Origin: Phoronis australis
Lineage: Eukaryota > Phoronida > Phoronidae
Direction of reading: 5' to 3'
DNA length: 64,000 nucleotides
Assembly (NCBI GenBank): GCA_002633005.1
Contig: NMRA01000262.1
Span: 72,786-136,785, forward strand
Part shown: positions 37,766-47,655 of the stretch, piece by piece
How positions within the stretch are numbered: the stretch's first letter is position 1
How the letters are laid out: each line of letters begins with the position of its first letter
Program-made: the position numbers and the translations under genes
Notes under the pieces: model-generated
Told to the model about the DNA's origin: nothing
The model's input: the letters and a program-made list of their open reading frames with translations, nothing else
The model's database searches: none

Positions 37766-40161
37766 ATGCGCCCACATATTTATATGTGGACGCATTATGC
37801 CGTCATCTCCGTCCGGCGTCCGCTGCTCTATCTCCAAAACCGTTTGACATACGTTCATGAAATTTGGCACATATGTTCCATTCATGAATGGGACGGCATG
37901 TGCGAACTTTCGGACGGATCCGACTACCGGTGTGCCCCCTAGTGGCAATTTTAGTTTTTTACGCTTACCTTTGTATCTTCAAAAGTCCTGAACGGATTTT
38001 CATGAAATTTGGTATGTAGGCACCTAGTAGTGAGATGACGCTATCCTGCCGTTTTCAGATGGATTCGACATAGTTTGCGCCACCTAGTGGCCATTTTTAC
38101 TGTTTTCGAGTCTGTTTTTGTGCTTCCACCCCTCTATCAACCAAACCGCTCAAAGGATGATTGTGAAAATTGGCATGTATATGCTTACTATGTAGAGGAC
38201 GGTTGACGATGATTTTCCGACGATTTCGACTACTGTGGCGCCTCCTAGTGGCAGTTTTGTTTTTTTTGCGCCTATGGCTGTATCTCCTAAACCGTTTGCA
38301 GGATCTTTACGAAATTGTGTAAGTATATTTATATGATGTTAACAACGGAAGATGACGACTTTTGGACGGATCCGACTACCGGTGTGCCCCCTAGTGGCAA
38401 TTTTAATTTTTTTACGCTTACCTTTGTATCTTCACAAGTCCTTATTGGATTTTCATGAAATTTGGTATGTAGGCACCTATTAGTGAGATGACGCTATCCT
38501 CCCGTTTTCAGATGGATTCGACATAGTTTGCGCCACCTAGTGGCCATTTTTAGTGTTTTCGAGTCTGTTTTTGTGCGTCCACCCCTCTATCAACCAAACC
38601 GCTCAAAGGATGATTGTGAAAATTGGCATGTATATGCTTACTATGTAGAGGACGGTTGACGATGATTTTCCGACGATTTCGACTACTGTGGCGCCTCCTA
38701 GTGGCAGTTTTGTTTTTTTGCGCCTATGGCTGTATCTCCTAAACCGTTCGCAGGATCTTTACGAAATTGTGTAAGTATATTTATATGATGTTAACAACGG
38801 AAGATGACGACTTTTGGACGGATCCGACTACCGGTGTGCCCCCTAGTGGCAATTTTAATTTTTTTACGCTTACCTTTGTATCTTCACAAGTCCTTATTGG
38901 ATTTTCATGAAATTTGGTATGTAGGCACCTATTAGTGAGATGACGCTATCCTCCCGTTTTCAGATGGATTCGACATAGTTTGCGCCACCTAGTGGCCATT
39001 TTTAGTGTTTTCGAGTCTGTTTTTGTGCGTCCACCCCTCTATCAACCAAACCGCTCAAAGGATGATTGTGAAAATTGGCATGTATATGCTTACTATGTAG
39101 AGGACGGTTGACGATGATTTTCCGACGATTTCGACTACTGTGGCGCCTCCTAGTGGCAGTTTTGTTTTTTTGCGCCTATGGCTGTATCTCCTAAACCGTT
39201 CGCAGGATCTTTACAAATTGTGTAAGTATATTTATATGATGTTAACAACGGAAGATGACGACTTTTGGTCGGATCCGACTACCGGTGTGCCCCCTAGTGG
39301 CAATTTTAGTTTTTTACGCTTACCTTTGTATCTTCAAAAGTATTGAACGGATTTTCATGAAATTTGGTATGTAGGCACCTATTAGTGAGATGACGCTATC
39401 CTACTGTTTTCAGATGGATTCGACGTAGTTTGCGCCACCTAGTGGCCATTTTTACTGTTTTCGAGTCTGTATTTTTGCGTCCACCCCTCTATCAACCAAA
39501 CCGCTCAAAGGATGATTGTGAAAATTGGCGTGTATGTGCTTACTATAAGGAAGACAGCTGACAATGATTTTCAGACGATTTGGACTACTGTGGCGCCTCC
39601 TAGTGGCAGTTTTGTTTTTTTGCGCCCATGGCTGTATCTCCCAAACCGTTTGCAGGATCTTTACTAAATTTAGCAAGTGTATTTATGTGATGTTGACAAC
39701 GGACGATGACGACTTTAGGATGATTCTGATTACCGGTATGCCTCTAGTGGCAATTTTAGTATTTGCCTCTAGTGGCAATTTTAGTATTTTACATTGACCT
39801 CTGTATTTTCATAGGTCTTCAGGTGTATACTTTGTGTTACTTCGTGACTGTGAAGGAAAAGTTCCAAGTAGAAATTTGTTTCTGGCATTCTAATGCTGTG
39901 CTAATCTCGTATGTTGGTAAATTTGTTTTTAATTCTATGTTTCTGTGGTGCTTTAAGCAACTGGTGTATAGGATGTGCTTGTATTATGAAGATTACTCAC
40001 ATTTTGCCCCTAGCCTATTGAGGAGACAATGACCATGCCTTTCCATTTTGCAAAGTATGCCCTCTACTGGCCACTTTATGGTACCAATAAACAACCCTAG
40101 AAGGATACCGTATAGGGTGCAATTGTGGGCGCATTTCAACGCTCTGCGTTGCTTTTGTTTG
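37766..40161 (+). repeat. CCTAGTGGC element, copy B, with 451-bp higher-order repeat
   Basis: It starts with a 14-bp inverted repeat (one mismatch, TT spacer) at 37766-37795 and ends as copy A does. Inside, GATGGATTCGAC recurs at 38059, 38511, 38962 and 39412, a 451-bp period; the two middle units are almost identical. Each 451-bp unit holds three diverged subunits with CCTAGTGG at spacings of about 161, 146 and 146 bp. Confidence 0.75.
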
Positions 40162-40210
40162 AAAGTTAAAGTTCACATTAATGTAATGTCTCATCATTTT
40201 CCACTTCTAG

Positions 40211-40287
40211 ACAAAAAGACCGTCCCTGACGAAGGTTATAGCAAGTATGGTCAGCAAGATACATCACAGAATGTCTCACTTGTGTAG
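40211..40287 (+). CDS. Receptor exon 18, copy B: duplicated terminal exon
   Basis: Same acceptor ccacttctag and same 77-nt exon as 34173-34249, with YSKYGQQ kept and one residue changed (DAS to DTS in the codons after YGQQ). The join from 29873 would be in phase just as for copy A. The AATAAA that follows copy A reads AGTAAA here (40618), so copy B must use another polyadenylation site. Either exon could be used; the encoded tails would be almost the same. Confidence 0.6.
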
Positions 40288-40573
40288 ACTTGCTCTCTGT
40301 CAATGTGTAGACTTGCTCTCTGTCAATGTGTAGCTGGTATTAGCAAATTTACACTTGTTAAAAGTTTCTATTGTCTTGCATCCGACTGGTTGGTTACCGT
40401 TTCTTACGGTTTCTTGTTGGATTAAGAGGGCCCAGGGTAATAGTGTCTAAACTGTGCTTCCTCCCCCGTGTGACATCCTAGACCAGCTGATGTCTTGATG
40501 GTAGGTTCAGAAGCAGGCACATAGAAAACATTGGGAAGGAACTGACTTTAACATAGCTCATGAATGAGGCATG

Positions 40574-40700
40574 CACCGGCATGGCTCATATGACTGGTGT
40601 GAGTTCAATTCACCTCCAGTAAATACCAACCAGTCAATCTCAAGCATAAAAATTGCTCAGAAGAATATGTGCCATAAACAGACTTTGTAAGAACACCACA
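40574..40700 (+). repeat. tRNA-derived SINE-like piece (copy B)
   Basis: Duplicate of 34590-34720. The AATAAA of copy A is AGTAAA here. Confidence 0.35.
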
Positions 40701-40804
40701 GAAGGGTAGACCCTTATATATGGAGCGTGGTGATTAACTATTGTCAAGTCAACATTATGTTAAGCTACAGAAGGGAGAAGTTGATTTGGGCCTTTGGTGC
40801 TCTA

Positions 40805-41095
40805 GTCAACACACCGTTATGCCTCAGCTTGGCATGTGTTGAGAGGATACACTTAATGGTGTCAACATGGCATTGTAATGACTGACCTGGCATGTGGTGA
40901 GAGTGTACACTTGATGGTGTCAACATGGCATTGTAATGACTGACCTGGCGTGTGGTGAGAGGATACACTTAGTGGTGTCAACATGGCATTGTAATGACTG
41001 ACCTGGCATGTGTTGAGAGGATACACTTAATAGTGTCAACATGGCATTGTAATGACTGACCTGGCATGTGTTGAGAGGATACACTTAATGGTGTA
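40805..41095. repeat. 58-bp minisatellite, about 5 units
   Basis: Units of CACTTAATGGTGTCAACATG and GCATTGTAATGACTGACCTG; expanded relative to 34842-34945. Confidence 0.9.
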
Positions 41096-41363
41096 CTGTG
41101 TTTGTCTCCAGATTACTGTATTTTTAATCGTAGAGCATTGTGTTGCGTGATGTCTAGGATTAGCTCAATTGCATCTACATCATTACTCTTTGTTAAAGAT
41201 CTGACTCATGTGTGATTACCTCATTTCTCTTTTCTACAAAAACTGATAACAGTATTCATGAATGTCCTTTGAGATTACTAGTATTTTCAGCTTTCAAAAC
41301 TTCATGGTGTTCACCTCAGATGTAGCATTTTACACTACCACTGATATGTCTGTCTTGTGATTT

Positions 41364-42339
41364 GTTAAAACATGTTATTATGAAGTAGTGTTGCCAGGTA
41401 AGGCTAAGACAAAACATGTTATTATGAAGTAGTGTTGCCAGGTAAGGCTAAGACAAAACATGTTATTATGAAGTAGTGTTGCCAGGTAAGGCTAAGACAA
41501 AACATGTTATTATGAAGTAGTGTTGCCAGGTAAGGCTAAGACAAAACATGTTATTATGAAGTAGTGTTGCCAGGTAAGGCTAAGACAAAACATGTTATTA
41601 TGAAGTAGTGTTGCCAGGTAAGGCTAAGACAAAACATGTTATTATGAAGTAGTGTTGCCAGGTAAGGCTAAGACAAAACATGTTATTATGAAGTAGTGTT
41701 GCCAGGTAAGGCTAAGACAAAACATGTTATTATGAAGTAGTGTTGCCAGGTAAGGCTAAGACAAAACATGTTATTATGAAGTAGTGTTGCCAGGTAAGGC
41801 TAAGACAAAACATGTTATTATGAAGTAGTGTTGCCAGGTAAGGCTAAGACAAAACATGTTATTATGAAGTAGTGTTGCCAGGTAAGGCTAAGACAAAACA
41901 TGTTATTATGAAGTAGTGTTGCCAGGTAAGGCTAAGACAAAACATGTTATTATGAAGTAGTGTTGCCAGGTAAGGCTAAGACAAAACATGTTATTATGAA
42001 GTAGTGTTGCCAGGTAAGGCTAAGACAAAACATGTTATTATGAAGTAGTGTTGCCAGGTAAGGCTAAGACAAAACATGTTATTATGAAGTAGTGTTGCCA
42101 GGTAAGGCTAAGACAAAACATGTTATTATGAAGTAGTGTTGCCAGGTAAGGCTAAGACAAAACATGTTATTATGAAGTAGTGTTGCCAGGTAAGGCTAAG
42201 ACAAAACATGTTATTATGAAGTAGTGTTGCCAGGTAAGGCTAAGACAAAACATGTTATTATGAAGTAGTGTTGCCAGGTAAGGCTAAGACAAAACATGTT
42301 ATTATGAAGTAGTGTTGCCAGGTAAGGCTAAGACAAAAC
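41364..42339. repeat. 44-bp minisatellite, 22 units, ending at a gap
   Basis: Identical 44-bp units with AAACATGTTATTATGAAG and GTTGCCAGGTAAGGCTAAG. Each has CAGGTAAGG, a perfect 5' splice-site consensus on the plus strand. It stops at the N at 42340, so the true length is not known. Confidence 0.95.
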
Positions 42340-42509
42340 NAAACTAAATTTTGATTTAGTCCACTTACTGCTATAAAATTTGTCTCAACTTGTTGCAAAC
42401 TTAGATGAGAAAGTAATTTATGGTCTCAACTTGTTGCAAACTTAGATGAGAACGTGATTTATGGTCTCAACTTGTTGCAAACTTAGATGAGAATGTGATT
42501 TATGGTCTC

Positions 42510-42788
42510 GTAGAGACATGCCAAGAATTGTACACCCAGCCTAAAATATAGGGGGGCTTGAATTTTTCGGTATGCGCACCTTTTTACCCAAAAAACATCA
42601 ACACTGACTAAAAAAAACAGGAACGGGGTCACTAGGTTCAGGCCTACAAATTGTTCAATCCGCGCCGAATTCCTGTGGACTTTCGTCTCAATTACTCGGA
42701 CTTTTTGTTTCACTGAGGCGGACCTTTTTTCCCCAATTCGACAAATTGGGGGGGGGGCTCCCCCTTGGTGCGCCCAAGTTTTGCAACA
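42510..42788. mobile_element. Degraded relative of the 20074 element (copy B of the duplication)
   Basis: Near-identical to 36147-36416, with a short insertion near 42650. Carried along by the 3.8-kb duplication. Confidence 0.4.
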
Positions 42789-43504
42789 CTTACCTGCTTA
42801 CCTGTTATTGCAACATTAAACAAACGTTTTAGATTGTAGAAGTCAGATTTCTTGTCCTGTTTTCAAAATTCAAATTCCTGATCACGTATGTGTGCTTTAC
42901 ATGTCCAGTGTGTTGGATGAGTCTCATTATCTAGAGAACAGAGGCGATTTAATTAACCTCAACAGCATGGTGTCTGTGATCTACAACCGCCAGATTCTGA
43001 GCTACGCAAACTGGCCGAGTTGCCCAATCTCAACCGGTTGGGTGCCAACGTGAGATTTTTTTCTTGAACTGTCAGTTTGCTATTCCTTGAGATCATGCAC
43101 GTCAAACAGTATGTCACGCTGTAAACTGTCAGTCTGTTATTCCTAGCCCAGAAAATTAGTTATTTTGATTGAGGAACAATTTGAGACGAATTTGGCAATG
43201 GTAAGTGGTTTAAATTGGAAGACAAGTTTATAGCTGCTTTTTCACACTAATAATTATCAATTCAAATATTATCAGTAACAAATCATTACAGAATGAATAC
43301 CTCCAAATGTCCCATCTAATGGGTGTTCCAAAATGTTCTCTTCAATGCAGTGGCAGGAGTTCAAATTCAGTTCCACTGGCTCAGACTCAGCACCTGGACC
43401 CACTGTAAGGTTACTCACTGTGAATGCTAGTCGACTTGTTACTCTCTAAGGACGAGAATGGTAAATAAGCAACTCAGTTTTGGAGACGGTAAATTTATTA
43501 GGCA

Positions 43505-43642
43505 ATGGTACAGGTAATGTAGTGATACAGGTAATGCAGTGATACAGGTAATGCAGTGATACAGGTAATGCAGTGATACAGGTAATGCAGTGATACAGGT
43601 AATGCAGTGATACAGGTAATGCAGTGATACAGGTAATGCAAT
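43505..43642. repeat. 17-bp minisatellite
   Basis: Eight units of GATACAGGTAATGCAGT; copy A (37185-37235) has only about three. Confidence 0.9.
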
Positions 43643-45114
43643 GTCAATCAAGTGCACGTCCATCTTAGTTTACGATGTATGTTCATTTTAGTTAAAAAAA
43701 AGGAAATTACTTTCTTGATCAGTTCTTGAAGAAAATAAATGATCCTATTTCTACTTCAATTAATAACACGGCTCTTGTGTGTAGGTACATTCTGTGTTGT
43801 GTAAGAAATGTTTCAAATGTGGACAGTCATTCGTGTGATGTCACATGATTGTATTTGTCACATTACTTTGTCAAGACAGATTTTTAGCATCACTTAATGG
43901 TCACTTTCTCATTCATTCTGTATAAGTGATTACTAGAACACAAGGTGCAGTAGTAAGCATTCATATGTGGTGTACCTGTGGTGGCTGGGTTTGACCACAC
44001 ACCCCCACTGACAGTTGAGGTCTGCTAGTCACAGTACAAATAATATTGGTTTTTAATGAGTGTATGGCAGACTGAGAAGAGGCTTCTTCAAGAGCAAACT
44101 AATGTATTCAGACTTACTCAGTAGGCCTACTGTAGCTTTAAAGAACTGACTGCCAACCTTTATGATGGTTTTCTAATTATCGAGTTATTTTGACAATGAC
44201 CGTGCTGCATACAAGAGACTATTAATTTTTGTTCATACTTTAACAAATAGGGATTTTTATTTTGTGGAAAACGTGAAGTTTTGTGTGCGAGAACGCTTTT
44301 TTCATCAAATTGATCCGAAACCATTTTGAAGTATCCTCGACCAATTGCAAAGTTATTCAGCAATGAAAGGTCACGCTTGTTAAGTCACCTGTAGTTCAAA
44401 CGAGTCTTAAACTGTAAACATAAAATATTCTTTAATGTATATAACCTGTTTATTCTTTATTGCCAGTATTTTTCTCAGAATCTCTTTACATTGTGATTCG
44501 ATTTATTTATTGTAACAGTTTTGTGTGAATCCATGTTTTATTCTCTGGTACAATTTAAACAGCTGCATTTATTTAATATTGAAATAAACATTTTTGTAGT
44601 GAATCTCGTATAAATGTACATTTTCATCTGCAACAAACACAATTTTAAGCTACCCTCTGACACCACCTATACTGAAAAGTGTCCCTGTAGAAACATGATG
44701 AACGACTCATGGAATTCCATGCATGGGCATCAATGTGCATGCTTGGTCGAAAGTTTATCGATCAACATTGCCACCACTTGCACACGCCTTCTCTGCACTT
44801 TACTTGTTTGGTCTTAGCCACGGGATCGAGTTCTCTCAATTTTATTTACTGCCCGTTTTAATAAATTGCAACTATTCAAGTCAAAGATGGTTTATAGAAT
44901 TGGTCTATTTTTACCTTTCTCGTTTTAGAACTGACTTCAATGCTTGTAAAGACAGATAGTTTTATTTCAGAGTTGTTTCATAAATTTGCTTGTCACACAG
45001 TGTTAGTTGCAGATGCAAAAGCAATAGGCCTGAATGGAGAATCCCAATCACTATGTTTTAACCACGTGAAATTCAAACAAAACCTTTTTTTGCAAAAAGA
45101 TGACCTGCTACTGC

Positions 45115-45346
45115 CAGGGCTTGGAATGACCAATGACAAAAAAGAGGAAAATTTTCCAGGTGATGTATCGTTCCACAAATAGCCTTGTGTGATTAAAATA
45201 TTTTTGTGTTGTAAAATTTCACTGATTAATCAATGTTTTTGTATGAATAAAGTCAAAATAATGATTAGAAAACAGACAAAAAAGAGATTGGAAATCAAAA
45301 CCAAAAAAGGGAAATCCTCTTAAAAAAGAAAAATTCCAGGCTCTGA
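45115..45346. mobile_element. Second hAT-like short element, same family as 20074-20573
   Basis: The left end CAGGGCTTGGAATGACC.ATGAC is almost the same as at 20074, and the right end reverse-complements to CAGAGCCTGGAATTTTTC. Length is about 230 bp, so this is an internally deleted copy. Confidence 0.45.
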
Positions 45347-45357
45347 TCGGTCACTTT

Positions 45358-45485
45358 TCTATCCTTAATAACTATGAACCAATCACTCGCATGAAACTAT
45401 GAACCAAACACTTGAATGAAACTATGAACCAATCGCATGAAACTTTGAACCAATCACTCGCACGAAACTATAAACCAATCACTTG
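45358..45485. repeat. AACTATGAACCAATCACTCG repeat
   Basis: Five to six irregular units of 20-28 bp. Confidence 0.8.
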
Positions 45486-45711
45486 ATGAAGGTGTAAGAA
45501 CAAATTCATTGTTTTTTGCAGTCGAACATGAAAAATCTCACCGCAGCTTTCCAAAAACATTTGTGATAATCGAATTCCAATGATACCATGAACATCATTG
45601 AGAAAATTGCATAATTGTAGTTTGTTTATTTCGTACGCCCAACAGGTCAAATGTAAACATTGGTAAAAACATCAAAGGGTAAGTAACAGCTGGTTGGTGT
45701 ATGCAAAGATT

Positions 45712-45880
45712 TTAATGCCACCTCACCCATTGTTTGACTCAACTTTAATGCCACCTCACCCATTGTTTGACTCAACTTTAATGCCACCTCACCCATTGTT
45801 TGACTCAACTTTAATGCCACCTCACCCATTGTTTGACTCAACTTTAATGCCACCTCACCCATTGTTTGACTCAACTTTCA
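45712..45880. repeat. 32-bp minisatellite, 5 units
   Basis: Identical units of TTAATGCCACCTCACCCATT and GTTTGACTCAAC. Confidence 0.93.
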
Positions 45881-46254
45881 TGCTAACGATATATTTACAC
45901 ATAAAAATTGACAAACATTACAAATTTAACAGGACCATAAGTACAATTAATAATCAATAAATCAGCCAGCTTTAAAAACGAGTACATTCAAACATTTTTT
46001 ATCAACAATTTTGTTGAGATCAAAATGTTGGTATTGCACATATTCATTTCACAGCTAATAATATTCCATGAAGCTGCACTGAGCCATGCAGTTATTGACT
46101 AAATTAACTAGGACAATTTCTTCAAATCCATAAACTAAATGACAGCGTAAACATATGTTGCAGTTAGGAGGCAGTTTATGAAGGAAAAATATATTAAGTA
46201 TCAAAACGAAAAATATCACTTAAATATTTAACAAGAGCCCAGGAATGAACCACA

Positions 46255-46860
46255 AATGGTGTGCATTTAGGGGTGTTTATTTGTATCATAAAAATGACCA
46301 CTAAATGGTGGAAAAATACACCAGAGAAACAGAGGAAAACATAAAAAATGAAATTCCCACTAGGGGGCACAACGTTCGGCAAATCCGTCTGAAAGTCGTC
46401 TTCGTCCATTGTCAACCTTATGTGAGTTTGGCACATACAGCTATTGGCACAAAAAATAAAACTGCCACTAGGAGGTGCCACAGCAGTTGAAGTTGTCGGA
46501 AAATCATCGTCAACCGTCCTCTTCGCACTAAAAACATATTTGCCAATTTTCACAATCATCCTTGGAGTAGTTTGGTTAATTAAGAGACAGATGCCAAAAA
46601 CATACTTGAAAACAGTAAAAATGGCCACTAGGTGGTGCAAAATATCTTGAATCCGTTTCGATTCGGGATGATAGCATCATCTCACTGACAAATGGCAAAT
46701 TTCATGAAGATACAGAGGTAAATGTAAAAAACTAAAATTATCACTAGGGGGCACACCAGTAGTCAGAGCCATCCAAAAATTCATTGTCATCTGTTGTCAG
46801 CTTCATAGGAATATATCTGCCAACTCTCATATAAATATGTGGGCACATAAAAATCTGACT
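46255..46860 (-). repeat. CCTAGTGGC element, reverse copy
   Basis: GCCACTAGG words at 46462, 46623 and others, the 3'-end word at 46262-46280 and the hairpin end with ATAAATATGTGGGCACAT at 46833 show a short, complete element in the minus direction. It lies between the two genes. Confidence 0.6.
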
Positions 46861-47336
46861 TTAATGCAAAACTATAGAAATCATTGCACTAATTAAGCAA
46901 TGAAGTAAAAATTGTGAAATTTTCAAATTCCATACACACACAGTCTTGTCATCTGTTTACTTGTGTATCAACAGGGATTAAGACTTCACTAAGCTTACTT
47001 TAATCGGAACTGTCAATTCTCCAGAATATTCATTAAAGATTTATAATTTTTTCTGAATTAAATTAAAAACTTGTTTACAAAAAAACACACATGTGCACAC
47101 TTGAACAGGTTGTGTGGAAATTTTCCTGTTTCAGATATAGCATTTTTAAGGTATTTACTAAAGGTGATCCCACGAGTCTCCAGTTAACGCATAATTCTTT
47201 CTCTGCATGTTTCTGTTGTATTAAAATGAGCGATTCAGACAGCAAGTCCATGGACAGAAGAAATGTGCACTTTAAAGGATGTAAAACTTGCATGCGACAA
47301 ATCCAGTCACTTTAAATGTGACTAGCCAATCAGTGG

Positions 47337-47655
47337 TCAGCACCGGAAGAACCGGGTCAACTGCATCTGACCTTTTGGCAAGGGCTTGGCTGCTTTCTTG
47401 ATTGTCTTCTTCGCGCGACTTCTTTGGCTTGTCTTTTGTCTCTTTGATGAGGCGTTTTCTGCCAACTCCAGGCCACGTTTTGTTGTAGACTTCACCCTGT
47501 CACTGGGCGGGTCACAAACACTGCTGTTACAAGGCACAGACAGAGGAGCATTTTCAATGTTTTCCTTATCGAGCGTAGACTCCAGGAATTTCTTTGCTTT
47601 ATCCACTGAGTTACAGTCACCTTTGATTTCTGTATTTGTACTCTGATATTCTCTG
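47337..47655 (-). CDS. PARPBP: PARPBP exon 10: basic tail and C-terminal PIP box
   Basis: Acceptor ggtttcag, then REYQSTNTEIKGDC and a Lys/Arg/Ser-rich tail (KRQKTSQRSRAKKTIKKAAK, a likely nuclear localisation signal) ending GQMQLTRFFRC and TGA at 47339-47337. Q-x-x-L-x-x-F-F is the canonical PCNA-binding box; human PARI ends GQAKLTQFFRL. Confidence 0.95.

Larger units (their letters stand above)
39973..44168. repeat. 3.8-kb duplicated segment, copy B
   Basis: Repeat of 33919-37760 with about 1% differences, an added 58-bp array (40805-41095), a 22-unit 44-bp array ending at the N at 42340, and a longer 17-bp array (43505-43640). It carries receptor exon 18B. Confidence 0.85.
44169..47336. 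other. Region between the convergent genes
   Basis: Holds a hAT-like element (45115), two small arrays (45358, 45712) and a reverse CCTAGTGGC element (46255). No coding sequence is recognised; both 3' untranslated regions may extend into it. Confidence 0.6.

Noticed and set aside
44940-45182. 80-codon frame as a third copy of the terminal receptor exon (NDKKEENFPGDVSF)
   Set aside because: The DKK similarity is superficial; the sequence is the left end of a hAT-like element.
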